Below are positions 8,851 through 16,432 of a DNA stretch of 64,000 bases, in pieces. The notes under the pieces were generated by a model. That model did no database searches and was not told the DNA's origin. It was given only the letters and a program-made list of their open reading frames with translations. The position numbers and the translations under genes are program-made. This stretch comes from Flavimarina sp. Hel_I_48 (GTDB lineage Bacteria > Bacteroidota > Bacteroidia > Flavobacteriales > Flavobacteriaceae). The stretch covers positions 1,799,001 to 1,863,000 of the forward strand of contig NZ_JPOL01000002.1 of the NCBI RefSeq assembly GCF_000733945.1, read 5' to 3'. How positions within the stretch are numbered: position 1 is the stretch's first letter; every line of letters begins with the position of its first letter.

Positions 8851-9396
8851 CTATTTTATTCCGTCCACAATGCCATATTCTACAGATTCTTCCGCGCTCA
8901 TCCAGTGATCACGGTTAAAGTCCTTCATTATCTTCTCATATTTCTGGCCACAATTGTCGGCTAAAATCTGCGCACTCAGCTCTTTGGTTTTTAGGATTTC
9001 CTGTGCGGTAATTTCAATATCACTGGCCTGACCACGTGCACCTCCACTAGGTTGATGTATCATCACACGGGCGTGTGGCTGTATAAAACGTCTGCCTTTA
9101 GCCCCTACGGAAAGAAGAATACTTCCCATACTGGCTGCCAGACCCGTACAAATGGTAGAAACTGGACTTTTGATTGATTTTATAGTATCGTATATAGAAA
9201 AGCCTGCCGTTACATAACCCCCGGGACTGTTAATATAAAATTGTATTTCTTCACTGCCTACAGCATCCAGATATAATAAACGGTCCACAACATGTTTTGC
9301 ACTTTTATCATCTACCTGACCCCATAAAAATACTTTGCGTTCTTCAAGTAGTTTTGCGTCTATTAAGTCTTGTGGTTTTATCTTTTTGTTTTCCAT
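8851..9396 (-). CDS. ClpP-type serine protease (Clp proteolytic subunit paralogue)
   Basis: 181 residues, shorter than the usual 195-225-residue ClpP. The Ser-His-Asp triad is complete: S89 in GLAASMGS, H114 in MIHQPSGG and D163 in NRDHW. INSPGGYVTAG and the C-terminal SAEESVEYGIVDGI are family motifs. It would form a barrel working with a Clp/Hsp100 ATPase. It has no N-terminal propeptide and is not beside tig or clpX, the usual neighbours of the main flavobacterial clpP, so it is probably the second paralogue. It lies downstream of trxA, separated by a terminator. Confidence 0.85.
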   Translation of the reverse strand: MENKKIKPQDLIDAKLLEERKVFLWGQVDDKSAKHVVDRLLYLDAVGSEEIQFYINSPGGYVTAGFSIYDTIKSIKSPVSTICTGLAASMGSILLSVGAKGRRFIQPHARVMIHQPSGGARGQASDIEITAQEILKTKELSAQILADNCGQKYEKIMKDFNRDHWMSAEESVEYGIVDGIK

Positions 9397-9469
9397 AATG
9401 AATATTCTTTAATGAGAAGGAGCACATACGCATCCTTTTCATCTTCTTACTTATTGTTTATTTATGTAC

Positions 9470-9505
9470 TAAAATAGAAAAGGTCTGGCTTTGCGCCAAA
9501 CCTTT
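9470..9505 (-). terminator. Terminator downstream of trxA
   Basis: Minus strand AAAGGTTTGGC, a GCAAA loop, then GCCAGACCTTT (with two wobble pairs), followed by TTCTATTTT. It begins about 24 bases after the trxA stop. Confidence 0.75.
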
Positions 9506-9528
9506 ATCTTACTATTCTTTACTACAGC

Positions 9529-9846
9529 TTACAATAGTTTGTCTATTGCCTCTGCGTATACATTTTTTGCAGCAACACCTACTTGACGTCCTACTACTTC
9601 TCCATTTTGAAACATAAGTACAGTAGGGATGTTACGAACACCAAATTTTGCAGCGTATTCCTGATTTGCATCAACATCCAGTTTTCCTATAACAGCCTTG
9701 CCGTCATATTCTTTGCTTATTTCTTCTATTACGGGACCTACCATTCTACAAGGTCCGCACCATGCCGCCCAAAAATCTACAAGAACGGGCTTGTCTGATT
9801 TTAAAACGGTTTCCTCAAAATTAGCGTCTGTTATCTCTAGTGCCAT
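9529..9846 (-). CDS. trxA: Thioredoxin
   Basis: 105 residues, the length of a classical thioredoxin. The active site WCGPC gives redox cysteines C30 and C33; the cis-proline segment NIPTVLMF and the LVDFWAAW strand are present. It reduces protein disulfides in the cytoplasm using thioredoxin reductase and would be the electron donor for the DsbD encoded nearby on the same strand. A promoter matching the Bacteroidota consensus lies 30-60 bases upstream and a terminator follows, so it is probably monocistronic. Confidence 0.96.
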   Translation of the reverse strand: MALEITDANFEETVLKSDKPVLVDFWAAWCGPCRMVGPVIEEISKEYDGKAVIGKLDVDANQEYAAKFGVRNIPTVLMFQNGEVVGRQVGVAAKNVYAEAIDKLL

Positions 9847-9874
9847 ATTTTTATCTTTTATATTGAATTATATA

Positions 9875-9903
9875 CAAATTTACTCAATTATTGTTCCATC
9901 AAA
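9875..9903 (-). promoter_or_regulatory. Bacteroidota-type promoter for trxA
   Basis: Minus strand TTTG (9903-9900), 17-base spacer, TAAATTTG (9882-9875). Both elements match the consensus. The implied leader before the trxA ATG is about 22 bases. Confidence 0.75.
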
Positions 9904-10121
9904 GCTACTAAGTAAATTAGATTTCTTTATCTGCCAATTGGTCATATTTATTGCCTTTGAAGGTCCAAGAAATACGGTTTTAGTCGGTTTTCCGTAGTTA
10001 TCAATGAATATGAGTGGAAAATCAAAAAATATGATTTAGAAACCTTTAGAGATATTAACCTATAAAGCATCGAGTAGAGAATCTGTTGGATAAACTTCCA
10101 TATGCACCGGAAAAATACTGA

Positions 10122-10232
10122 GCGTTAGGTATTGCAGTGGCTCGGCCAGCCCCTACCAGGAGGAAGCCTTTTTGTGAGGCACGAACAAAAAGATTGTAAC
10201 GTAAAGCCCCGCCCGCAAGGTAACGCCCAAAA
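10122..10232 (+). repeat. Hairpin repeat, copy B
   Basis: Begins GCGTTAGGTATTGCAGTGG, then has about 22 extra bases (CTCGGCCAGCCCCTACCAGG and the following two) absent from copies A and C. It resumes with CCTTTTTGTGAGGCACGAAC, AAAAAGATTGTAACGTAAAG, CCCCGCCCGCAAGG and TAACGCCCAAAA. The CTTTTTGT / ACAAAAAG arms pair. Block order equals that of copies A and C. Confidence 0.8.
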
Positions 10233-10423
10233 CTATCAAAGAACTAAATAATTAAGCTACGTTTGAAACCTCTAATTTTATATTAAGCAGCTTTGCGATT
10301 ATTCAATCAAACGTTTAAAATCGCGCTTCAAAACCCCTTTTTATGGAATCTTGAGCTTCAAAAAGCTCAATTTTATACCATAAATTGACCTATTTAAGCC
10401 TATTTTTCTTTGAAAACAAATCT

Positions 10424-10515
10424 TGCATTAGGGATTGCAGTGGAAATCCTTTTTGTGAGGCACGAACAAAAAGATTGAAACGCAAAACCCGACCAGCAGG
10501 GAAACGCCCAAAAAA
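10424..10515 (+). repeat. Hairpin repeat, copy C
   Basis: TGCATTAGGGATTGCAGTGG is followed by AAATCCTTTTTGTGAGGCAC, GAACAAAAAGATTGAAACGC, AAAACCCGACCAGCAGG and GAAACGCCCAAAAAA. The arms AATCCTTTTTGT and ACAAAAAGATT form an 11-bp stem with one bulge around GAGGCACGA. It ends 65 bases before recX. Confidence 0.8.
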
Positions 10516-10579
10516 TTAATTAAAGGGCCGAAAAGTTACTTGGAAATCAAAATGAACAAGATTGCTTAATTTTACGTTC

Positions 10580-11059
10580 ATGGAACCCAAGGTAAAAACC
10601 TACACCGTAGATGAAGCCCGCGATAAACTGGAAAATTACTGTATTTACCAGGACCGTTGCCATAAAGAAGTGCGCGATAAACTGTACACCATGCGAATGA
10701 TCCCGGCAGCCATTGAGCAGATTACCATTCATCTTATAGAAGAAAAATATCTAAATGAAGAACGGTTTGCCCGAAGTTTTGCCCGCGGAAAATTCAAAAG
10801 CAAAAAATGGGGAAAAAGCCGAATTATAAGGGAACTGCGCAGCCGTGAAATCTCTAAACCGAATATAGATCTCGCCTTAAAAGAGATAAACGAGGAGGAT
10901 TATTTAGCAACCTTTGAAGCACTCGTTGAAAAGCGTATGGGCCAACTCACTTCCGAAAAGAATAAGTTTAAAAAGAAAAAAAAGCTTGCAGATTATTTAC
11001 TCTACCGTGGCTGGCCCACACATTGGATCTATGAGAAAGCAAGCGAACTTATACCTTAA
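10580..11059 (+). CDS. recX: Regulatory protein RecX
   Basis: 159 residues, typical of RecX. Three-helix tandem repeats are recognisable: the ENYCIYQDRCHKEVRDKL helix, the EEKYLNEERFARSFARGKF segment and a C-terminal KKKKLADYLLYRGWPTHWIY module. RecX modulates RecA filaments in recombination and SOS repair. I use ATG 10580 rather than the TTG at 10562 because the family starts close to this residue. The 3' end overlaps the convergent GGGP synthase gene by 11 bases. recA is not in the window. Confidence 0.88.
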   Translation: MEPKVKTYTVDEARDKLENYCIYQDRCHKEVRDKLYTMRMIPAAIEQITIHLIEEKYLNEERFARSFARGKFKSKKWGKSRIIRELRSREISKPNIDLALKEINEEDYLATFEALVEKRMGQLTSEKNKFKKKKKLADYLLYRGWPTHWIYEKASELIP

Positions 11060-11771
11060 AAACATCATTTTCAAGCGCCGTTCCCACAACTACCAGAGTT
11101 GCCCCTGCATGATAGGCAGCTTCCATTGTATTTTTGTCCCGTATCCCACCGCCTACAATAAGCGGAACGTCTATAGCCGCATGCACCGCTTTAATTACAG
11201 ATGTTAATACAGGATGTTTTGCTCCGCTACCAGCTTCCAGGTAGATGAGTTTTTTACCGGCATATTGACCGGCGAGCGCCGTCGCTACAATAGTATCAAT
11301 ATCCTTCATGCCTAAAGGCAATGTATGACTCACACGTTGTACACTTGTTATATTTCCCCCGTTTATAAGAATATAACCGGTAGGAATTACTTCCATAGTA
11401 GAGGTTCTCAAAAAAGGCACTGCCTTTATATGTTCCCCAATCAAATAATCTGGATTGCGCCCGGAAATCAAACTTAAAAACAGCAAAGCATCGAAGCCTT
11501 TTACCAATTGATTGTGATTTCCCGGGAACAATAAAACGGGCAATGTTGTGTGTTTTTTGATTTCTTCAACACAAGCTTTGATAACTGATGTCCCTCCAGT
11601 GCTGCCACCCACAAATATATGGGTAGAAAAAGAAGGTATTTTGGTCAAAAAACGGGATATTTCAGTTAGTTTTTGTTTCTCTGGATCAATTAATACGGCA
11701 AATAGCGGGTTTCCTTTAAGATGGGCTTCAACGATCTGATCATAAATTAAACATACTTTTGATTGCGTCAT
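11049..11771 (-). CDS. Geranylgeranylglyceryl/heptaprenylglyceryl phosphate synthase
   Basis: 240 residues, a TIM-barrel prenyltransferase of the PcrB/GGGPS family. Motifs: FAVLIDPEKQK near the N-terminus, FVGGSTGG, YLEAGSGA, and the phosphate-binding GGGIRDKNTMEAAYHAGA end. The enzyme joins sn-glycerol-1-phosphate to a polyprenyl diphosphate through an ether bond; related bacterial enzymes are documented in Bacteroidota though the lipid role is poorly understood. The ATG at 11771 was chosen because a TTG upstream (11813) would run into the preceding gene. It follows the phosphopantetheinyl transferase gene after 4 bases and is probably co-transcribed with it. Confidence 0.88.
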   Translation of the reverse strand: MTQSKVCLIYDQIVEAHLKGNPLFAVLIDPEKQKLTEISRFLTKIPSFSTHIFVGGSTGGTSVIKACVEEIKKHTTLPVLLFPGNHNQLVKGFDALLFLSLISGRNPDYLIGEHIKAVPFLRTSTMEVIPTGYILINGGNITSVQRVSHTLPLGMKDIDTIVATALAGQYAGKKLIYLEAGSGAKHPVLTSVIKAVHAAIDVPLIVGGGIRDKNTMEAAYHAGATLVVVGTALENDVFKV

Positions 11772-11775
11772 GCGG

Positions 11776-12408
11776 TTACTTTGTAAGTGCATATACACAC
11801 GTAAAGCCTTCAAATTCCGTAAAAACTATAGTGTAGTGGCTTTCATTCCCCTGATAATTAATAACAGCGGTTGTCTTCCCGTTGTCAAAATCAAAATCGT
11901 TCACGTAAATATGCTGCAGGAAGCTCAGGCCTTTTACGCCGTAAATTTTATACAGGGATTCTTTGGCACCCCACACAATAGTTAGTTTGCGCATAACGGC
12001 ATCATCATTTGCCAGGGTTCTGTACTCTTTTAGAGGTGTGAATTTTGGGGCGATTTTCAGGATTTTTTCACGCTGTTTTTCGATATCCACCCCTACTGCA
12101 ATCGTTTCTGAAATAATGATCGCGGTAAATTCATACGAGTGCGTTATAGAAATAAAATTACCATTCTTGAGGTGCGGTTTTCCAAAATCATCATAATACA
12201 TATCGTGATCCACATAACCCAATGCTGCCAGAAGTTTTCTAATACTCATAAAAGCACGCTGGTGCAATAGCGATTTCATGTGCTTAAAACGATTTTTGCA
12301 ATGCGGGGTAAGTTCCACCCCTTCAGCAAGTTTATCTAAAGGTTCTTCAACCTTCCAGATTGCCAGCGAAGTGGTTTTGTTTACTGTTATAATTTTGTAA
12401 AGTGGCAC
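11776..12408 (-). CDS. 4'-phosphopantetheinyl transferase superfamily protein
   Basis: 210 residues. The two metal/CoA-binding motifs of the Sfp/AcpS superfamily are present: GVDIEKQ (about 109-115) and WGAKESLYK (about 147-155). Such enzymes transfer 4'-phosphopantetheine from CoA to a serine of acyl, peptidyl or aryl carrier proteins. The length is of the Sfp/HetI-like class rather than short AcpS. The start codon is GTG. Upstream it faces ahcY divergently, with only 60 bases between the two starts. Confidence 0.85.
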   Translation of the reverse strand: MPLYKIITVNKTTSLAIWKVEEPLDKLAEGVELTPHCKNRFKHMKSLLHQRAFMSIRKLLAALGYVDHDMYYDDFGKPHLKNGNFISITHSYEFTAIIISETIAVGVDIEKQREKILKIAPKFTPLKEYRTLANDDAVMRKLTIVWGAKESLYKIYGVKGLSFLQHIYVNDFDFDNGKTTAVINYQGNESHYTIVFTEFEGFTCVYALTK

Positions 12409-12428
12409 GTTAACTATCGGATTATATG

Positions 12429-12436
12429 TACTTTTG
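12429..12436 (+). promoter_or_regulatory. Possible -7 element for ahcY
   Basis: TACTTTTG matches TAnnTTTG and lies 32 bases before the ahcY ATG. No TTG at the expected distance upstream, so only half of the promoter is supported. Confidence 0.35.
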
Positions 12437-12468
12437 AAGGTAATTCAAGAAAAACAAAGATAAATAAT

Positions 12469-13785
12469 ATGGCAACGAAAACATTGCAATACGTACCCAA
12501 TAAAGTAAAAAACATTTCATTAGCTGCTTACGGCCGCAAGGAGATCGAACTCGCCGAAGCAGAAATGCCGGGACTTATGTCCCTTCGTGAGGAATATAAA
12601 GAGGAGCAGCCACTTAAAGGCGCACGCATCGCAGGATGTTTGCACATGACCATACAAACGGCCGTTCTTATTGAAACATTGATTTCGCTGGGAGCAGAGG
12701 TAACATGGAGTTCTTGTAATATATTTTCTACTCAGGACCATGCCGCTGCTGCCATAGCAGAAGCTGGTATCCCTGTATATGCATGGAAGGGAATGAACGA
12801 GGAAGAGTTTAACTGGTGTATCGAGCAAACACTTTTTTTTGGCGAAGACCGCAAACCTCTTAACATGATTCTTGATGATGGTGGGGATTTGACCAATATG
12901 GTTTTTGACAAGTATCCAGAACTTGCAGAAGGTATCAATGGTTTATCTGAAGAAACAACTACCGGTGTTCACCGTCTATATGAGCGCATGAAGAAAGGAA
13001 CACTTTCCATGCCTGCCATTAATGTAAATGATAGTGTGACCAAGTCTAAGTTTGACAATAAATACGGTTGTCGCGAAAGCGCCGTAGATGCCATTCGTCG
13101 TGCAACTGACGTTATGTTAGCTGGTAAACGTGTGGTAGTTTGCGGTTATGGTGATGTAGGTAAAGGTACTGCTCAATCGTTTAAAGGTGCTGGTTCTATT
13201 GTTACCGTAACCGAAATTGATCCTATTTGCGCCCTACAGGCGGCTATGGATGGTTTTGAAGTCAAGAAGCTTGAAAATGTACTTTCAAAAGCGGATATCG
13301 TGATCACGACTACTGGAAACAAAGGTATTGTACGTAGTGAGCATTTTGAAGCCATGAAGGACAAAACAATTGTTTGTAACATAGGCCATTTTGATAATGA
13401 AATTGCTGTGGCCTGGCTTAATGAGAACTATGGTGATACTAAAGATGAAATCAAACCACAAGTTGATAAATACACGATCAACGGTAAGGATATTATTCTT
13501 CTTGCTGAAGGCCGACTTGTAAACCTGGGTTGTGCTACAGGACATCCTAGTTTTGTAATGAGTAACTCTTTTACAAATCAGACCCTGGCTCAAATTGAAC
13601 TGTGGACTAATCCTGATAACTACGAGAATAAAGTTTATATGTTACCGAAACATCTGGATGAGAAAGTAGCGAAACTACATTTAGAAAAAATAGGAGTAGA
13701 ACTTACAGAATTATCTGAAGAACAAGCCGAATATATAGGTGTGGAAGTAGAAGGACCGTACAAACCAGAATACTACAGATACTAA
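12469..13785 (+). CDS. ahcY: Adenosylhomocysteinase
   Basis: 438 residues. It hydrolyses S-adenosylhomocysteine to homocysteine and adenosine, keeping the methyl cycle running. The family signatures are present: the substrate-domain [16 protein letters not shown] segment, [17 protein letters not shown], the NAD-binding [13 protein letters not shown]ossmann motif, NIGHFDNEI, and the C-terminal KPEYYRY tail. Length agrees with the bacterial enzyme lacking the roughly 40-residue insertion. Two strong hairpin terminators follow. The 60-base upstream space is too short for a SAM or SAH riboswitch. Confidence 0.97.
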   Translation: MATKTLQYVPNKVKNISLAAYGRKEIELAEAEMPGLMSLREEYKEEQPLKGARIAGCLHMTIQTAVLIETLISLGAEVTWSSCNIFSTQDHAAAAIAEAGIPVYAWKGMNEEEFNWCIEQTLFFGEDRKPLNMILDDGGDLTNMVFDKYPELAEGINGLSEETTTGVHRLYERMKKGTLSMPAINVNDSVTKSKFDNKYGCRESAVDAIRRATDVMLAGKRVVVCGYGDVGKGTAQSFKGAGSIVTVTEIDPICALQAAMDGFEVKKLENVLSKADIVITTTGNKGIVRSEHFEAMKDKTIVCNIGHFDNEIAVAWLNENYGDTKDEIKPQVDKYTINGKDIILLAEGRLVNLGCATGHPSFVMSNSFTNQTLAQIELWTNPDNYENKVYMLPKHLDEKVAKLHLEKIGVELTELSEEQAEYIGVEVEGPYKPEYYRY

Positions 13786-13807
13786 AATTCACTCAGCTGA
13801 ATTTAAG

Positions 13808-13836
13808 AATCCCGTGCTTCATGCACGGGATTTTTT
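13808..13836 (+). terminator. Intrinsic terminator of ahcY
   Basis: AATCCCGTGC, loop TTCAT, GCACGGGATT, then TTTT. A perfect 10-bp stem about 22 bases after the stop codon. Confidence 0.95.
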
Positions 13837-13884
13837 GTTTATAATACTTACCTATTATGCCCAATTATTGGCTCTAAAACAGCA

Positions 13885-13910
13885 AAAACCCCGCAAAAGC
13901 GGGGTTTTTT
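13885..13910. terminator. Bidirectional terminator between ahcY and the DUF3332 gene
   Basis: AAAACCCCGC, loop AAAA, GCGGGGTTTT followed by TT; flanking A and T tracts let it work on both strands. It is 20 bases past the stop of the minus-strand DUF3332 gene, which it probably serves. Confidence 0.9.
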
Positions 13911-13930
13911 AATAGTATGATTTGGAAAAA

Positions 13931-14515
13931 TTAGTTCCCAACTACTAATGTACGCTGCTCAAATTTAAAGTTGTGTACGGCTTCATTAATTTGTGCCAAA
14001 CTTTCTTCACGACTTTCAGCAGGATTTATTTTAACGGTTTCTCCATTAGGAAGATAAACGAGCATCAACCCATCTTTAAAAGAAGAAAGCTTGATTAGTT
14101 CGCCATCTTTTTCTGTATTCCAGGATTGATCTTCTGGCTTGTATACCAGGGATATAGTATTGCCCTGCTTTTCACCATCTATAACAGTTATATCAAATTT
14201 ATTTTTGGTTGCGGTCATCTTATAGGTATTCCCTTTATAAGCAAGTACTTCGGTCTGGCTCTCTCCTTCATTCATTGCAACCGGGTTGTCCCCACTCCAG
14301 AATTCAATTACGTTGAAGATCAAGGTATCCCCTGCAAAGAAAAGTCCGTAAACTGGAATAATATTCAGTCCCCAGAAGATTAAGTTGTTTACAAATTTGT
14401 TGTTGGTCGCATCTTCATTCCACTCCCTGAGGTTATTAAAAGCACTGTAAGAACCCAGGCAACTGTTGAACAAAAAGGCTAAGCATAGCATTCCTACGAT
14501 AGATAATTTTTTCAT
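13931..14515 (-). CDS. DUF3332-family lipoprotein
   Basis: 194 residues. The signal and lipobox (LFNSCLG, Cys about 19) are followed by SAFNNLREWN and a hydrophobic FWGLNIIPVYGLFFAGDTL segment (about 48-66), then IFNVIEFWSGDNP; this is the DUF3332 pattern. The C-terminal half is predicted beta-rich with a short helix at the end. Function is unknown. It is flanked by terminators and so appears monocistronic. Confidence 0.75.
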   Translation of the reverse strand: MKKLSIVGMLCLAFLFNSCLGSYSAFNNLREWNEDATNNKFVNNLIFWGLNIIPVYGLFFAGDTLIFNVIEFWSGDNPVAMNEGESQTEVLAYKGNTYKMTATKNKFDITVIDGEKQGNTISLVYKPEDQSWNTEKDGELIKLSSFKDGLMLVYLPNGETVKINPAESREESLAQINEAVHNFKFEQRTLVVGN

Positions 14516-14591
14516 GATTTAAGTGTATTTGTTAGATCGAAAAAATACAAATCTTTGCGCACTATTTAACAAAACTCCTAGGATTTAACAT

Positions 14592-14632
14592 CAAAAAAAA
14601 AGATGAACAGGTACAAAAACCTGTTCATCTTT
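14592..14632 (-). terminator. Terminator of the L21-L27 operon
   Basis: A perfect 14-bp stem AAAGATGAACAGGT / ACCTGTTCATCTTT with a 6-base loop. On the minus strand it is followed by a run of T. It lies 24 bases past the rpmA stop. Confidence 0.95.
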
Positions 14633-14655
14633 AATATTCTTAAAAAGAATAAAAA

Positions 14656-14919
14656 TTATGCCTGTCCTACTGGATCTATAGACACATAAGATTTATCATC
14701 TTTTTTCTTGGTAAACCTTACAACTCCGTCAACTTTTGCATGCAAGGTGTGATCCTTACCTGCATAAACGTTTTCACCGGGTTTGTGAGCAGTACCACGC
14801 TGTCTTACAATAATATTTCCTGCGATAGCTGGCTGACCTCCAAAAATCTTAACACCTAAACGTTTCGATTCCGAATCCCTGCCGTTTTTCGAACTACCAA
14901 CTCCTTTTTTGTGAGCCAT
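14656..14919 (-). CDS. rpmA: 50S ribosomal protein L27
   Basis: 87 residues, standard length. It begins [20 protein letters not shown], with no Firmicutes-type cleavable N-terminal extension, and has the [17 protein letters not shown] core that contacts tRNA at the peptidyl-transferase centre. It is the second gene of the rplU-rpmA operon, 33 bases after rplU, and is followed by a strong terminator. Confidence 0.98.
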   Translation of the reverse strand: MAHKKGVGSSKNGRDSESKRLGVKIFGGQPAIAGNIIVRQRGTAHKPGENVYAGKDHTLHAKVDGVVRFTKKKDDKSYVSIDPVGQA

Positions 14920-14952
14920 TTTTTAAAGTTTTATGTGATTATACTTTAATTC

Positions 14953-15612
14953 TTAGTTTTTAAGCAACGCTTTAGCTTGCTTTACCCATTCATCAGATTC
15001 AATCTTTTCACGGGTAATACCGTCTATAGAAGAAAGTTCTTCCATATCTGCTTCTTTGAGTTTACTTATTTGCTCATAGGTAAAAATCCCTACTTCGTTA
15101 AGTCTCTTTTCATAGGCTGGGCCTATACCGTTGATCTCTTTAAGATTATCTGCATCCTCTTTTTTAGCGGTGCCTATATTCTTTAAAAAACCATTAGCAT
15201 CAGAAGCTTGATTTTCGCTGGTTTTAGACTCTTTTTTTGAAGCGTCTTTTGCAGCTTCGGTCTTTTTTGAATCCTCTTTCTTAGATTCTTTCTTTTTACC
15301 AGAAAGACTAATATCAACAATTTCCAGTTGCGTTAAGGACTGTCTGTGACCGTTTTTCTTTTTGTAACCTTTACGTCTCTTTTTCTTGAAGACGATTACT
15401 TTGTCACCTCTAAGGTGCTTTACGACTTTTGCTCCTACGAGAGCGCCGTCTATAGCCGGGGCGCCTAAAGTTACGTTACCGTTATCATCAGCAAGAAGGA
15501 CTTTGTCAAAAGAGACATTTGCTCCTTCATCTTCTGCTAGGCGGTTTACGTAGATCTTCTGGTCTTTCGCAACTTTAAATTGCTGCCCTGCTATCTCTAC
15601 AATTGCATACAT
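14953..15612 (-). CDS. rplU: 50S ribosomal protein L21 with C-terminal helix-hairpin-helix extension
   Basis: 219 residues against about 103 for ordinary L21. Residues 1-102 are a complete L21 (MYAIVEIAGQQFKV start, KHLRGDKVIVFKKKRRKGY, GHRQSLTQLEI). Residues about 103-156 are a charged, low-complexity K/E/S/A linker. Residues about 157-219 read as a double helix-hairpin-helix module of the DUF4332/Pol-beta-like type (INGIGPAYEKRLNEVGIFTY, then SSIDGITREKIE). The frame is continuous and leads directly to rpmA. Extended L21 proteins occur in Bacteroidota; the function of the extra domain is not known to me. RNA or DNA contact is plausible. Confidence 0.93.
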   Translation of the reverse strand: MYAIVEIAGQQFKVAKDQKIYVNRLAEDEGANVSFDKVLLADDNGNVTLGAPAIDGALVGAKVVKHLRGDKVIVFKKKRRKGYKKKNGHRQSLTQLEIVDISLSGKKKESKKEDSKKTEAAKDASKKESKTSENQASDANGFLKNIGTAKKEDADNLKEINGIGPAYEKRLNEVGIFTYEQISKLKEADMEELSSIDGITREKIESDEWVKQAKALLKN

Positions 15613-15668
15613 AGCGTTATGGTTAAAAATTAAAATAACTGTGCCAGGCCGTCAGGCCATAGCGGGCG

Positions 15669-15699
15669 CAAATATACAGCTATTTACTTAAAACACAAA
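15669..15699 (-). promoter_or_regulatory. Bacteroidota-type promoter for rplU-rpmA
   Basis: Minus strand TTTG (15699-15696), 19-base spacer, TATATTTG (15676-15669): a perfect consensus match with the same spacing as the tRNA-Asp promoter. The leader of about 50 bases contains a GGCC-TGAC-GGCC dyad (15647-15658) that could form a small hairpin; whether it is regulatory is unknown. Confidence 0.85.
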
Positions 15700-15714
15700 T
15701 CTATAAAATGAAAT

Positions 15715-16179
15715 TTATTTTTGTTGTTTCTTAGTGCTCTTCGTGTTCCAGCTTTGTTTGAACAACTGCATAAAACTTAAGGTAAGTACTGCTGATGTGG
15801 CAAAGCCAAAAATAGCCACTAAAAATATAAGACTTCCCAGGCTTGTATTGTAAGTATCCTCCCAGCGGTTAATAATGTTGTCCAAAAAGTCAGGATTGAA
15901 ATTACCCGCGTACAGGGCAAAGAAAATCGTAAAAAGTATCGTGGCAACAAAACCTGTTACCACACCTACAGAAAAACCGTCACTATATTCAAAAGAAGGC
16001 CCTTTTTCCCTTTTGTAGTATTTTATGGCCTCAAAAATCCCGAAACCAGTAATCACCCCATTAAAAAGGCTGAAAAAAGGATTTACATGCAATCCAAAAA
16101 GGGATAACAATAGAAAATAAACTATAAGGGCAGCAGCAATTGCAAGACCAAAACGTATGGGTAAAATAATTTTAGGCAT
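15715..16179 (-). CDS. DUF4199-like integral membrane protein
   Basis: 154 residues with four predicted membrane spans: about 7-28, 32-50, 71-93 and 113-137. An IKYYKREKGP loop and a EYSDGFSVGVVTGF segment match the DUF4199 family of uncharacterised Bacteroidota inner-membrane proteins. The C-terminus is lysine-rich (KSTKKQQK). No enzymatic motif is visible. It ends 16 bases from the L21 promoter region and is not part of that operon. Confidence 0.7.
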   Translation of the reverse strand: MPKIILPIRFGLAIAAALIVYFLLLSLFGLHVNPFFSLFNGVITGFGIFEAIKYYKREKGPSFEYSDGFSVGVVTGFVATILFTIFFALYAGNFNPDFLDNIINRWEDTYNTSLGSLIFLVAIFGFATSAVLTLSFMQLFKQSWNTKSTKKQQK

Positions 16180-16238
16180 AATTCAAGTTTTTGTATAAAG
16201 GTCTTACATTTCTGATGCATTACCGTCTATGGTCCTGT

Positions 16239-16270
16239 TAAATTTAACATTTATAATGTGTTTATGCAAA
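16239..16270 (-). promoter_or_regulatory. Possible promoter for the DUF4199 gene
   Basis: Minus strand TTTG (16270-16267), 20-base spacer, TAAATTTA (16246-16239). One mismatch in the -7 element; the leader would be about 55 bases. Confidence 0.4.
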
Positions 16271-16432
16271 CCTTTGCGTTAATTGAATTATTTCTAAATT
16301 ATGCTATATTATTAACTGGTTTAAATGCTTTACAAGAAGTATATATTCATTCCTGTCGGTCAATAGTAGCTTTTTGTAACGAATCCTGTATTTTGACGTC
16401 CTACTGAACGATTAATCAAAACCCTAAATAAA

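Larger units (their letters stand above)
9904..10579. other. Long intergenic region carrying two hairpin repeats
   Basis: About 676 bases between the trxA promoter and recX with no credible gene. It holds repeat copy B (10122-10232) and copy C (10424-10515) in the same orientation, about 300 bases apart. The sequence between them is AT-rich and includes a small dyad, GAGCTTCAAAAAGCTC (10352-10367). Beyond these I see nothing. Confidence 0.6.

Noticed and set aside
9698..9997. A 99-codon frame opposite and upstream of trxA
   Set aside because: It spans the antisense of trxA and the trxA promoter and has no family match.
10122..10515. CRISPR array
   Set aside because: Only two repeats of about 90 bases in this stretch, 190 bases apart, without regular spacers or cas genes.
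12409..12468. SAM or SAH riboswitch before ahcY
   Set aside because: Only 60 bases separate the divergent starts and no hairpin or conserved core is present.
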